DNA from: JAMXLO01 sp963776505
Lineage (GTDB): Bacteria > Pseudomonadota > Alphaproteobacteria > Acetobacterales > Acetobacteraceae
Assembly: GCA_963776505.1 (NCBI GenBank)
Contig: CAVZNH010000080.1
Span: 62,001-126,000 of the forward strand
Reading direction: 5' to 3'
DNA length: 64,000 nucleotides
A model generated the notes under the pieces. That model was not told the DNA's origin. It ran no database searches and was given only the letters and a program-made list of their open reading frames with translations. The position numbers and the translations under genes were made by a program. Below, piece after piece: positions 17,685 through 29,050 of the stretch (positions within the stretch are counted from its first letter, which is position 1; every line of letters starts with the position of its first letter).

Positions 17685-18478
17685 TCAGCGGCGCCGCGCG
17701 GTATAGAGGCTGGTGGTCATGTTGCGCGTTACGCTGCCGTGGAACTCGTCGCGGGCGATCCGACCCAGCTCCGCGAGGATTGCCTCGCGGTCAGGGCGAA
17801 TGGTGATGTTGGAAAAGGTGGCATAGAGCGCGACGGTCTGCTCGGGATCGAGAACCAGCGGCCAGGCGCTTGCCTGATGCTCGATGGCTTCAAACGCGCC
17901 GGTTCGCTTCAGCGCTGCTATGCGGGCATCGGCATCGAGGGCGAACGGAATGTCCGTGAGCCCGCTGAAGGGCTCAAAGGCGGAGGGAGCAGCGCCTTGG
18001 TCGCTTCGTGAAACGGGTCGGGGCGGGTGTTGTCGTCGAATATGTTCCAGACCATGCCCACCAGCCGCCCGGCGCAGCAGTTCTGCGACCTTGATGAGCG
18101 CCGTGTCCTCATTCAGCCAGTGAAACGCAGTGGCACTGACGCCAAGATCAAAGCTGGCTCGCTCATGGCGGCATCCTCGAACGTTGATGCGTTCACCGAG
18201 AGCGCCGTGTCTTGGATGCTCCTGCGAAGGAAGGCTGCGAGGCGCGAGTCCGGCTCGATTGCGAGCAACGGGTTCGCGCCGAAGTCGAGCAGTCGGCGAG
18301 TTGCGGTTCCTGTCCCTGCGCCGATCTCGAACGTCGCCGTGCCGGGCACGAGATGGCACCGCTCGCGCAGAGTATCGAACACCCAATCAGGGTAGCCGGG
18401 CCGCGTTACATGATAGCTGCCGGGATCGTCGCCGAAGGCCAGGCGACCATATTTTCGGTCGATGGCGAGTTCGCTCAT
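17685..18478 (-). pseudogene. Class I SAM methyltransferase (frameshifted)
   Basis: The N-terminal 120 residues read FEIGAGTGTATRRLLDFG (SAM-binding loop) and LLAIEPDSRLAAFL (acidic residue after strand 2). The continuation in other frames gives SATAFHWLNEDTALIKVAELLR, GMVWNIFDDNTR and a C-terminal FEAIEHQASAWPLVLDPEQ with RDEFHGSVTRNM. This is the pattern of Methyltransf_11/25 proteins, about 264 residues. Substrate unknown. It lies 17 bases downstream of the DUF4286-like gene on the same strand. Breaks are near 18150, 18060 and 17920. Confidence 0.7.
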
Positions 18479-18495
18479 CGCCAGCGGTTAGTCCG

Positions 18496-19131
18496 CTACC
18501 GGCGGATATAGCGCTTGCAGCGGAGTGCCAGCAGGTCGCGGAAGTGCGGCCGGATGCGGGCGGTCCAGGGCGTGTCGGCGGCCTTCTTCCAGGCGTCGCT
18601 GCGCGGCACGTCGAGCCCGGTCAGGTGATACAGCGCCAGGTACTTGCGCTCGCGGTCGGCGTCCGGCGAACTGTAGCGGCGGGCGCACAGCACGCCCGGA
18701 ACCGCGCCGAGCTGCGGCAGATGTTCGGCATTGTACCATTCGTTGAATTCGGGTTCCGCGGCGGGATCGACATTCATCGAGGCGACCAGCAGCGCGCCGG
18801 CGCCGGCGGGGGCGGCGAGGTCGCCGGGCAGGAGCTGCTCGCCGGTGAAGCGCAGGATGCGCTTGGCCATCGCCGTGACGCGCTTGGTCCAGACCGAGGC
18901 GTTCTCGTAGCCGATCGCCTTGTAGGGCGCGCTTTGCAGCACGCCGTGCGACTCGAGATCGTAGGTGGCGACGGCGAGGTTCGGGTTCTCCTCGCCGATC
19001 CAGCGTTCGGCGTTGATGAAGCCGGGGACGCGCAGGCGCTCCGGGATGTGCTCCAGGTCGTACCAGTCGTGGAATTCGTCGGCGTGCGCTGTGGAGAAGT
19101 CGAACGAGGCGAACAGCAGACCCTTGGGCAT
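18496..19131 (-). CDS. Two-repeat dimeric alpha/beta-barrel protein (DUF4286/EthD-like)
   Basis: This 211-residue soluble protein contains two similar halves: FDFSTAHADEFHDWYDLEHIPERLRVPGF (about 11-39) and MNVDPAAEPEFNEWYNAEHLPQLGAVPGV (about 118-146). The shared pattern E-F-x-x-W-Y-x-x-E-H-hP-x-L-x-x-x-P-G-hydrophobic marks ferredoxin-like dimeric alpha/beta-barrel proteins, in which the His and Tyr can line a small-molecule pocket. No reaction is assigned. It is intact although it borders the frameshift-rich region, and it diverges from uvrB with 74 bases between. Confidence 0.75.
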   Translation of the reverse strand: MPKGLLFASFDFSTAHADEFHDWYDLEHIPERLRVPGFINAERWIGEENPNLAVATYDLESHGVLQSAPYKAIGYENASVWTKRVTAMAKRILRFTGEQLLPGDLAAPAGAGALLVASMNVDPAAEPEFNEWYNAEHLPQLGAVPGVLCARRYSSPDADRERKYLALYHLTGLDVPRSDAWKKAADTPWTARIRPHFRDLLALRCKRYIRR

Positions 19132-19205
19132 GGCTTCCTCCTGGCTTGCGGTTGGGACGATCCTGCCCCCTCGACGGGACGACGGAAATCCCCCATCTGT
19201 TGGCC

Positions 19206-21402
<2,197 letters not shown>

Positions 21403-21424
21403 GGTGCCGCGAAGCGTGACGCCG

Positions 21425-21652
21425 CTAGCCGGGCCGAATGCTGCCCGCCGGCGGCCATAGCCATACGCCATGGGTTGCGTTGTAGATCGCCTGCGGTGAC
21501 GCCTGGCCGACACTACTGGCGTCACCGGTATGGTTGGCGTCGTGATAGCGGTAACCGTAGATGGCGTCCTCGGCTCCAGCGTTGGGCCCAGGCGCGGCCG
21601 TGCATGCCGCGAGAGCGCTGCCGGCAAACAGCAGCAGATATCTGATCTTCAT
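21425..21652 (-). CDS. Small lipoprotein of unknown function
   Basis: The 75-residue product has a short positively charged N-terminus, a hydrophobic core and the lipobox LAAC (C17), so it should be lipidated and anchored in the envelope. The mature 58 residues contain DAIYGYRYHDANHTGDAS and QAIYNATHGVWLWPPAG, with no family I recognise. Its start lies 38 bases downstream of the hldE stop on the same strand, so it may be co-transcribed with hldE. Confidence 0.65.
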   Translation of the reverse strand: MKIRYLLLFAGSALAACTAAPGPNAGAEDAIYGYRYHDANHTGDASSVGQASPQAIYNATHGVWLWPPAGSIRPG

Positions 21653-21690
21653 CGGTGATCCATCGTCTAGCACGGGCGCTCTGCCCACTC

Positions 21691-23181
21691 CTATGCCGGT
21701 GTGGCATCGGTCATCCGCCTGATCGTGCCGGTCGTGCTGTGTCCCGGCTGCAGGTCCACCAGCAGCACGTTGCCGCCCCAGCTTTGCACGAGGTCGGCGC
21801 CGACCACCTGGTCGATGCTGTAGTCCGCACCCTTGACCAACAGAGCAGGCCGCAACGCCCGGATCAGTTCCAACGGAGTGTCCTCGGCGAACAGCACCAC
21901 CATGTCGACCGGCGCCAGTGATGCCATCACCGTCGCCCGCGCGGTCTCGTTCTGCAGCGGTCGCGTCGGTCCCTTCAGCCGCTTCACCGATTCGTCGGTA
22001 TTCAAGGCCACGATGAGCCTGTCGCAGCGCGCCCGAGTCTCGGTCAGCAGCCGCACATGCCCTGGATGGATCAGGTCGAAGCAGCCATTGGCGAAGCCCA
22101 CCCTCAACCCCTGTGCCCGCCACGCCGCAGCACGCTGGACCGCCTCATCGCGGGTGGCGATCTTGCGGCCAGTCGCCACGAGGTCCTCCAGATGCAGCAC
22201 CCCGAGCAATTCGTCGCGGCTGACTGTTGCCGTGCCTGGCTTGCCCACGGCGATTCCCGCTGTGATGTTGGCGAGCATCGCCGCCTCGGGCAGTGCCGCG
22301 CCAGCACCGAGCGCCACCGCCAGCGCGGCCACCAGCGTATCGCCGGCGCCCGATACATCGGCGACCTCGCGCGCCCGCGTCGGCAGGTGCAATGGGGGCT
22401 CATCGTGCCGCACCAGGGTGAGACCCTTGGCGGAGCGCGTCACCAGCACGGCCGCGCAACCGGCGTCATCCAGCGCGCGGCGCCCCGCGCGGTCGGCCTC
22501 GCTGTCCTCGTCAGCCTCGATCCGGGTAGCCTGACGCACTTCAAACTCGTTCGGCGTCAGGACCGTCGCGCCACGATAGCTGGCGAAATCCATCCGCTTC
22601 GGGTCGGCGATCACCATGCAACCGGATGACTGGCACTGCGCCAGCACGGCGCGCAACACCGGATCGCTGAGTACGCCTTTGGCGTAATCGGACAGCACCA
22701 CCACGTTGGCGGTCCGCAGCGCATAACAGAAGCGCTGGACCACACGATCCGCAGTCGTGTCGTCGATTGATGCTGCCGTCTCCTCATCGAGCCGCAGCAA
22801 CTGGTGAGTGCCCACCATGAAACGGGTCTTGGCGGTGGTCGGCCGCCCGGAAGCAGTCACGAGGTGCGGGATGATGCCACTGCTTTCCAGCAGTTGCGCC
22901 AGTTCCGCGCCTTCCGCGTCGTCGCCGATGACGCCGACCAACGCGACCTGGCCGCCGAGGGTCGCGACATTCAGGGCGACGTTCGCCGCACCGCCGACGG
23001 TCGCCCGCCTGGTAGTGGGCCGCAGCACCGGGATGGGTGCCTCCGGAGAAAGGCGGCTCGCATTGCCGCTGACATAACGGTCGAGCATGACGTCGCCGAG
23101 TACCAGCACGCGTGCGTCGCCAAAGCGTCGAACGACCTGCGCCAGTTCCGTATCGCCGCTCTGCCCAGCCACCGCGTCCAT
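21691..23181 (-). CDS. hldE: Bifunctional heptose-7-phosphate kinase / heptose-1-phosphate adenylyltransferase
   Basis: This 496-residue protein fuses two enzymes of ADP-L-glycero-D-manno-heptose synthesis for lipopolysaccharide core. The N-terminal PfkB-type kinase has LVLGDVMLDRYVSGN (27-41), VGGAANVALNVA and the catalytic GAGD at 278-281. The C-terminal nucleotidyltransferase has VGFANGCFDLIHPGH (361-375), with the HxGH-like motif that binds ATP. It starts 128 bases from the divergent cysQ-like gene. Intact and of normal length (E. coli HldE is 477). Confidence 0.95.
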   Translation of the reverse strand: MDAVAGQSGDTELAQVVRRFGDARVLVLGDVMLDRYVSGNASRLSPEAPIPVLRPTTRRATVGGAANVALNVATLGGQVALVGVIGDDAEGAELAQLLESSGIIPHLVTASGRPTTAKTRFMVGTHQLLRLDEETAASIDDTTADRVVQRFCYALRTANVVVLSDYAKGVLSDPVLRAVLAQCQSSGCMVIADPKRMDFASYRGATVLTPNEFEVRQATRIEADEDSEADRAGRRALDDAGCAAVLVTRSAKGLTLVRHDEPPLHLPTRAREVADVSGAGDTLVAALAVALGAGAALPEAAMLANITAGIAVGKPGTATVSRDELLGVLHLEDLVATGRKIATRDEAVQRAAAWRAQGLRVGFANGCFDLIHPGHVRLLTETRARCDRLIVALNTDESVKRLKGPTRPLQNETARATVMASLAPVDMVVLFAEDTPLELIRALRPALLVKGADYSIDQVVGADLVQSWGGNVLLVDLQPGHSTTGTIRRMTDATPA

Positions 23182-23309
23182 GCGCTATTCATATCACGCT
23201 TGCCGAGGCGATGCGCAACGACTGCGGCACCTTGCGGGCGACTCTCAATTGCGCGGCCGACCGGCGGCCGCGCGTTGCCACCCTGGCGTGCGCCCGGTAT
23301 GAGCCATGC

Positions 23310-24074
23310 ATGGACGATGATGCGCTGATCGAACTTGCCGCCGCGCTGGCGCTTGATGCCAGTGTCGCAATTCTGGCCGTTCGCCGGCGCGGCTTCGACG
23401 TCGTCCGCAAGGAGGACCGCTCGCCGGTGACCGAGGCAGATCACGCGGCGGAGGCGATCATCGTCGCGGGCCTTCGCAATGCGGCGCCAGGCATTCCGGT
23501 GATCGCCGAGGAGGAGGTGGCGGCGGGCAGGATAACCGAGCCGACCGAGCAATACTGGTTGGTCGACCCGCTCGACGGCACGCGTGAATTTGCCGCCGGC
23601 AACGATGAGTTCGCTGTCAACATTGGCCTGGTGCGCGATGGCGCGCCCGCGCTGGGTGTGGTGGCGATTCCGGCCACCGGCGAACTGTTCGCCGGCATTG
23701 TCGGACGTGGCGCGTGGAAGCGCGTCGGCGCGACGCAAACCGCGGTCAGTGCGCGGCTTCCGCCGGAGGAAGGGCTAACGGTTCTGGCCAGCCGCTATCA
23801 CGGCAGCAGCACGCGGCTCGACGATTTCCTGCGCGACAAGCGCGTGGCGAAGGTGATCAATTTTGGTTCGAGCGTGAAATTCTGCCGGCTGGCAGAGGGT
23901 ATTGCCGACCTGTATCCGCGCTTTGGCCGCACGATGGAGTGGGACACCTGCGCGCCGCAGGCGGTGCTCGAGGCGGCCGGCGGCACTGTTCGCACGTTCG
24001 ATGGCGCTGGACTGCGCTACGGCAAGCCGGCTTGGGAGAACCCGCACTTCGTCTGCACCGGGCGATTGCCCTAG
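23310..24074 (+). CDS. cysQ: Inositol-monophosphatase family phosphatase, CysQ-like
   Basis: This 254-residue protein shows the metal-dependent phosphatase motifs EEE (67-69), WLVDPLDGTREF (83-94) and EWDTCAPQAVLEAAGG near the C-terminus, which coordinate Mg2+ around the scissile phosphate. The DGTREF variant, KEDRSPVTEADHAAE and the C-terminal arrangement fit 3'(2'),5'-bisphosphate nucleotidase (CysQ), which removes PAP from sulfate assimilation. Histidinol- or inositol-phosphate activity cannot be excluded. The ATG at 23310 fits the family N-terminus, though its ribosome-binding site is weak; upstream in-frame codons are probably untranslated. Confidence 0.85.
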   Translation: MDDDALIELAAALALDASVAILAVRRRGFDVVRKEDRSPVTEADHAAEAIIVAGLRNAAPGIPVIAEEEVAAGRITEPTEQYWLVDPLDGTREFAAGNDEFAVNIGLVRDGAPALGVVAIPATGELFAGIVGRGAWKRVGATQTAVSARLPPEEGLTVLASRYHGSSTRLDDFLRDKRVAKVINFGSSVKFCRLAEGIADLYPRFGRTMEWDTCAPQAVLEAAGGTVRTFDGAGLRYGKPAWENPHFVCTGRLP

Positions 24075-24124
24075 CGAGGCGCGGGGATCGATCCAGTGCT
24101 TCGGCCAGGTAGTCTGCGATAACC

Positions 24125-24832
24125 CTAAGGCGGGATGCTCTGTGCCGCGTCAGCGAGCGGTCGAGTAGATACTTCGATGAATCCGCGAGCCGGCTGGTCC
24201 AGATCGACAATCAGCATGATCACCACGGCCACCATCAGGGACATCGTCAACGTGGCGACGCGCCCTCGCGTTTCGCGCCCGCCGGCGTGATAACCAGTGA
24301 AACCCATCGCCACCATCGCAACACCGATCAGCATGAACATGACCGCACTGGGAACGTGGTAGCGCAGGGCGGTCAGCCGACTTTCATGGATATTGTTCAT
24401 TTCGTTCAGAGAAGCGACAAACCGATAAGGTGGCAGCGATTGTGGTGCCGTCGCGGTCACCGCGACCGCCTCCTTCCAGAGCCTGGCTTGCAGATCCAGA
24501 GATCGGGTGATGTCCCGTTCGAGTTTCGCCGGGTCGTAGGGGACACCAAGACCGATCCGCACGTCGGTGTAATCGCGGAGCATGCTCAGAATTGGCTTTT
24601 GCGCTGTCTCCGGCAGCATGAGCGCGAAGTTGGCGGTGCTGCCGATGGCATTAGGCCTCTCCCAGACAGTCATACCAGGATCTAGCGGGACAGCGACAGC
24701 GAGAAGCCACACCGGGATGTGGGCTAAAACGGCACGATGGCCACCGCGCGGCGGCAGCTCGTCCCGCTCGCTGGCCAAGTCGCCTCGCCTCGCTCGTCGA
24801 CCGCCACTGACCTGGCAATGGTCGATCAGCAC
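24125..24832 (-). CDS. DUF4239-like membrane protein, N-terminus possibly decayed
   Basis: The last 165 residues fit bestrophin-like DUF4239 proteins: ERPNAIGSTANFALMLPE, PILSMLRDYTDVRIGLG, SLNEMNNIHESRLTALRYHVPSAVMFMLIGVAMVAMGFTGYHAG and a last helix LTMSLMVAVVIMLIVDLDQPARGFIEVS. Family members have about 250 residues with two N-terminal helices; here the first 60 residues are Arg-rich and lack a clear first helix, suggesting a frameshift or loss near 24750. The true start is uncertain. Function of the family is unknown. Confidence 0.55.
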   Translation of the reverse strand: MLIDHCQVSGGRRARRGDLASERDELPPRGGHRAVLAHIPVWLLAVAVPLDPGMTVWERPNAIGSTANFALMLPETAQKPILSMLRDYTDVRIGLGVPYDPAKLERDITRSLDLQARLWKEAVAVTATAPQSLPPYRFVASLNEMNNIHESRLTALRYHVPSAVMFMLIGVAMVAMGFTGYHAGGRETRGRVATLTMSLMVAVVIMLIVDLDQPARGFIEVSTRPLADAAQSIPP

Positions 24833-24887
24833 TCATTTCTGGAATTCTACGGCAGACAACCGGCTCAGCGGAAGCTAGCAGTTCGCC

Positions 24888-26769
24888 ATGCTGCGAAAAT
24901 CCGCATCGATCGCGATCCTGGGGCGCGAGGGACGGCCCATTCTCGTAGGGCTGATTCTCCTGGTGGCGTTGCTGGCCGCGTGGGCGTTCTCACCAGGCGC
25001 CGCGCGCCATGCGCTTCGCGAGCGAGCGCTCGATCTGCTGTTGCCGCTGCTGTCACGGCAACCCGCAGGAGCACCGGACATGGTCATTGTCGATATCGAT
25101 CGCGCCGCGCTTGCCCGCTTCGGGCCGTGGCCCTGGCCGCGCCAGCGCATGGCTGAACTGGTTTCCGCCGCGGCAGCCGGGCAGCCCGCCGTATTGGCGA
25201 TCGACATACTGTTTGCCGGGCCAGATCGATTTTCTGCGGACGGTGACGCGGCGCTGGCGCGCGCGCTGTCGGCGGTCCCGTCCGTGCTTGGGTTCGTTCT
25301 GGACACCGCGAATTCGGGCGACGACCTGCCCACAACGCCAATCCTGTTCCGCGTCCCTATTTCGTTGCCTGGGCTCTGGCGGGCCAACGGCGCCATAGGC
25401 CCGATACCGACACTTGCCAACGCCGCGCAGGGGATCGGTGCGCTGGTCGCCGCCGCCGATCCGGATGGTCCAATCCGTCGGGTTCCGCTGCTGGTGATGG
25501 CCGGCGCCACGGTCCGGCCGGGTCTGGCGGTTGAGGCGGTCCGGCTCGCGCAAGGTGCGGCCGCGTTGGTGATCGATGCCAGAGGGATGTTGATCGTTGG
25601 CCCACTCGCTCTGCCGCTCGGCCGCGATGCATCGCTGCGCCTTGCGGGATTGTCAGCAGTGCCGGTTATTCCGGCCGCAAAGCTGATCGACGATCCCGCG
25701 GCCCGCAACCACTTTGACCGGGCGGATCGTGCTGATCGGCAGCAGCGCTCCGGAGGTGGGCGGCCTGCGCGTGACACCCGCGTCGCCGGCGACGCCCTCG
25801 GTGCAAATTCAGGCGGCCGCCATCGAGGCGATCCTGCGCAGGTCAGGTGTTCACCCGGCCGGCCTGGGTTGAGTATGCCGAACCCGCCGGCGCTGCACTG
25901 CTCGGCGCATTATGTCTCCTGCTTGCCGCTCGACTGCGGCCTGTCACCGCGGCGTTGCTCGCACTGCTTGTCTGTCTGGCCTGGACCGCGGTGGCGGCCG
26001 CAGCCGTTCCCGGCCTTGGCGTGCTATTGGATCCTGCCGGCCCTCCCATCGTGGCCATCGTCACCTTTGCTCTGGCCGCAATTGCTCGCTTTGCACGCGA
26101 TGAATGGCGCGCACGCTTGCTGCGCCTCAGCTTCGAACAGCATCTTGCGCCCGAGGTGGTGCGCCGCATCGCCGCCGATCCAGCCGCACTGCGCCTGCGC
26201 GGTGAAATGCGCGAGGTCACCGCGCTGTTCACCGACATCGAAGGCTTCACCAGCATGACCGAGCGCGCCGAACCCGCTGACCTCGTCGCATTGCTCGACG
26301 CCTATTTCGACGTCGCCACGAGCATCATCACCGACCGCGGCGGCATGATCGACAAGATCGTCGGCGATGCGATCCACGCGATCTTCAATGCACCGTTTGC
26401 GCTGGAAGACCATCCACAGCAAGCCGTCGCGAGCGCGCTTGCGTTGCTCGATGCCACCGAAGGCGTGCGGCGCTCACCGCTTGGTCAGCGGCTGAAGCTC
26501 GGCCGCACGCGGGTGGGAATCGAGACCGGGCCGCCATCGTCGGTGACGTCGGAGGCAGCCGCAAGCTCGACTACACCGCCCATGGCAATGCGATCAATGC
26601 GGCGGCGCGGCTGGAGGCGGCGAACAAGGATCTGGGCTCCGCCATCTGCATTGGACCTGGCACTGCGGCGCGTCTCGATCCTGCGACGCTCCGCCCGATA
26701 GGCACGCTCACCCTGCGTGGTCAGAGCGGTGAGATCACCGTATATACGCCCGCTTCGATCACTGATTGA
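24888..26769 (+). CDS. CHASE2-domain adenylate/guanylate cyclase (frameshifted)
   Basis: The protein of about 627 residues starts with a membrane helix (about 18-35), then an extracytoplasmic CHASE2 sensor (DMVIVDIDRAALARFGPWPWPR, AIDILFAGPDRFS), then two or three helices (EPAGAALLGALCLLLAARL, ALLVCLAWTAVAAAAVPG). The C-terminal class III cyclase domain has ALFTDIEGFTSM (metal-binding Asp), GGMIDKIVGDAIHAIFNAP and a final NAAARLEAANK helix. It would make cyclic nucleotide in response to a periplasmic signal. Breaks near 25715 and 25840 and a missing G near 26535 (before AIVGDV) split the frame. The stop at 26767-26769 overlaps the convergent FecR gene by 11 bases. Confidence 0.85.
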
Positions 26770-27367
26770 CCGAGGCCATCGCTCTGGCGATGCGGGCGGC
26801 GCCCCAGGGATGTGGCATCGTCGGCTCGGCGCCGGGTCGCGCGATATCGACGCCCAACCCGCTGGTCAGCATAACTGCGATGTTCACCCCCACGAGCGTC
26901 ACCTCCCCGCGTTCGACGAACACGCCGAAGACCCCGTCGCTGGGGCCGGCAAAGAAGCGAGTGTCGCGCACCGCCACCAAGCCGAACGGACCGCGCACCG
27001 TCACGTCGCTGGGGCCTTTCTGAGGGTCGTGGTCGTAGATCATTCCACCGCTTTCCAGTACCAGCACGCCACCCGCATTCACCAAGAATCGGTCGATGCG
27101 CAGCCGCGCTTCTGCTCCGAGCTTCACCTGGGTCGCAGTTCCGAGTTGCATGCCAAGTGCCGACTGAGCCCCGGTGCTGACGGTGTCGCCGACAAATACC
27201 TCGGCAGCAGCCGCCAGGGTCCGGCGTGCGACCGCCGTCTGCGCGTAGCATTCGCCGCGCGAACTCTGCACCTCGCCGGCTGGTTCGGCGGCCGAGACGC
27301 CAGACGCGGTGGCGCACGCGGCAACCAATCCGCCGATAAGGAAACGTCGCGGGATCCGGTTCAACAT
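26759..27367 (-). CDS. FecR-domain secreted protein
   Basis: This 202-residue protein has a signal sequence (about 1-27, ending in GVSAAEP). A FecR-type beta domain follows: VFVGDTVSTGAQSALGMQL, VKLGAEARLRID, GGVLVLESGGMIYD, VTVRGPFGLVAVRDTRFFAG, VERGEVTL. FecR domains sense or present signals at the cell surface. Free-standing secreted versions near CHASE2 cyclases suggest a sensory partnership (inference). The ATG at 27367 begins the leader MLNRIPRRFLIGG; upstream in-frame codons run into a repeat and are unlikely to be used. It converges on and overlaps the cyclase gene. Confidence 0.8.
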   Translation of the reverse strand: MLNRIPRRFLIGGLVAACATASGVSAAEPAGEVQSSRGECYAQTAVARRTLAAAAEVFVGDTVSTGAQSALGMQLGTATQVKLGAEARLRIDRFLVNAGGVLVLESGGMIYDHDPQKGPSDVTVRGPFGLVAVRDTRFFAGPSDGVFGVFVERGEVTLVGVNIAVMLTSGLGVDIARPGAEPTMPHPWGAARIARAMASVNQ

Positions 27368-27456
27368 TGGTGCCCTTTCTCCGGCCAGCCGCGCAACAGA
27401 ATTGGTAGGGGCATCTGGTCTGATAGCCGGAATCATAAACGGCGAAACTTGTATGC

Positions 27457-27550
27457 TGTCATTGCGAGGAGCGCAGCGACGAAGCAATCCCCATCATCCG
27501 AGCGCACCAACGATGGAGATTGCTTCCTCGCTTCGCTCCTCGCAATAACA
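27457..27550. repeat. 94-bp palindromic repeat (TCATTGCGAGGAGCG type)
   Basis: Two 29-base arms at 27461-27489 and 27518-27546 form an imperfect inverted repeat, beginning ATTGCGAGGAGCG and ending CGCTCCTCGCAAT, around a 28-base centre. Arm ends extend to TGTC/AACA. The left arm matches the repeat at 1931. It sits upstream of the FecR gene, between it and gatB, and would form a long hairpin in RNA. As I recall it, sequences of this type are dispersed in several alphaproteobacterial genomes. Confidence 0.85.
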
Positions 27551-27586
27551 ATGGCTGAGTGACTCTCGTTCCGGCGATAGTGGGTA

Positions 27587-29047
27587 CTAGCCCGTAGCAG
27601 CCAGCGCGCGCTTCAGAGTATCGTTTACCAGCGCGGGGTTGCCCTTGCCGGCCATCGCCTTCATCACCTGGCCCACGAAGAAGCCGAACAGCTTGTCGCG
27701 GCCGGCCTTGTATTCCGCCACCTTGTCGGCATTCGCAGCCAGCACCTGGGCCACCGCCGCGTCGATCGCGCCGGTGTCGGTCACCTGACGCAGGCCTTTC
27801 GCTTCGACGATAGAAGCGGGATCGTCGCCTGTCTCGACCATCGCCTCGAACACCTCCTTGGCGATGCGGCCGCTGATCGTGCTGTCGGCGATCAGGTCGA
27901 GCAGCTTGCCAAGCGACGCGGCAGACACGGGACTGTCGGCGATTGTGCGGCCGGCGCGGTTCAGCGCGGCGAACAGATCGCCGGTCACCCAGTTGGCGGC
28001 GATCTTCGCATCGCGGCCCTTCGCCACCGTTTCGTAGTAGTCGGCCGTTGCCTGCTCGGCCACCAGCACACCGGCATCATAGGCCGTCAGCCCGTAATCG
28101 TGCATGAAGCGGCGCTTCTTCGCATCCGGCAGTTCCGGCAGATTCGACTTCAGCTCGGCTACCCACGCCTCATCGAGCACCAGCGGCAGCAGATCCGGTT
28201 CGGGAAAATAGCGGTAATCGTGCGCATCCTCCTTGCTGCGCATCGAGCGCGTGATGCCGCGGCCATGTTCGAACAGCCGCGTCTCCTGCTCGACCGCACC
28301 ACCCGATTCCCACACTTCGACCTGCCGTTTCGCCTCTGCCTCAATCGCCTGCATGACGAAGCGGATCGAGTTGACGTTCTTGACCTCGCAGCGCGTGCGG
28401 TACGGCTCGCCGTGCTTGCGCACCGACACATTGACGTCGGCGCGCATGGAGCCTTCCTCCATGTTGCCGTCGCAGGTGCCGAGGTAGCGCAGAATGGAAC
28501 GCAGCTTGCGCAGATAGGCACCGGCTTCCTCAGGCGAACGGATGTCGGGTTCCGATACGATCTCCATCAGCGCCACGCCGGCACGATTGAGGTCGATGTA
28601 CGACTTGGTCGGATGCTGATCGTGCAGCGACTTTCCGGCGTCCTGCTCCAGATGCAGGCGCGTAATGCCGATCTCGCGCGTGGAGCCGTCGGCAAGCTCG
28701 ATCTCGACCTTGCCCTCGCCGACGATCGGATGCTGATACTGGCTGATCTGATAGCCGGCCGGCAGATCGGCGTAGAAGTAGTTCTTGCGATCGAACCGGC
28801 TGACCATGTGGATGTGCGCGTTCAGGCCGAGGCCGGTGCGTACCGCCTGCGCCACGCACTCGCGGTTGATCACCGGCAGCATGCCGGGGAACGCCGCATC
28901 GACGAAGCTCACCTGCGTGTTGGGTGGCGCGCCGAACTCGGTCGCGGCGCCGGAGAACAACTTGGCCTTGCTGATCACCTGCGCGTGGACTTCGAGGCCG
29001 ACGACGACTTCCCAGGCGCCGGTCGAGCCTTCGATTGCATAGGACAT
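27587..29047 (-). CDS. gatB: Asp/Glu-tRNA(Asn/Gln) amidotransferase subunit B
   Basis: GatB is the tRNA-binding kinase subunit of GatCAB, which phosphorylates and then amidates mischarged Glu-tRNA(Gln) or Asp-tRNA(Asn). The 486-residue protein has VVGLEVHAQV at the N-terminus, KNYFYADLPAGYQISQYQHPI, the ordered block MEIVSEPDIRSPEEA, DVNVSVRKHG, MRSKEDAHDYRYFPEPDLLPL and a C-terminal YqeY-like domain ending near KGNPALVNDTLKRALA. Length is normal. GGGAGG at the end of gatA serves as its ribosome-binding site, three bases separating the two genes. Confidence 0.97.
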   Translation of the reverse strand: MSYAIEGSTGAWEVVVGLEVHAQVISKAKLFSGAATEFGAPPNTQVSFVDAAFPGMLPVINRECVAQAVRTGLGLNAHIHMVSRFDRKNYFYADLPAGYQISQYQHPIVGEGKVEIELADGSTREIGITRLHLEQDAGKSLHDQHPTKSYIDLNRAGVALMEIVSEPDIRSPEEAGAYLRKLRSILRYLGTCDGNMEEGSMRADVNVSVRKHGEPYRTRCEVKNVNSIRFVMQAIEAEAKRQVEVWESGGAVEQETRLFEHGRGITRSMRSKEDAHDYRYFPEPDLLPLVLDEAWVAELKSNLPELPDAKKRRFMHDYGLTAYDAGVLVAEQATADYYETVAKGRDAKIAANWVTGDLFAALNRAGRTIADSPVSAASLGKLLDLIADSTISGRIAKEVFEAMVETGDDPASIVEAKGLRQVTDTGAIDAAVAQVLAANADKVAEYKAGRDKLFGFFVGQVMKAMAGKGNPALVNDTLKRALAATG

Positions 29048-29050
29048 CGT

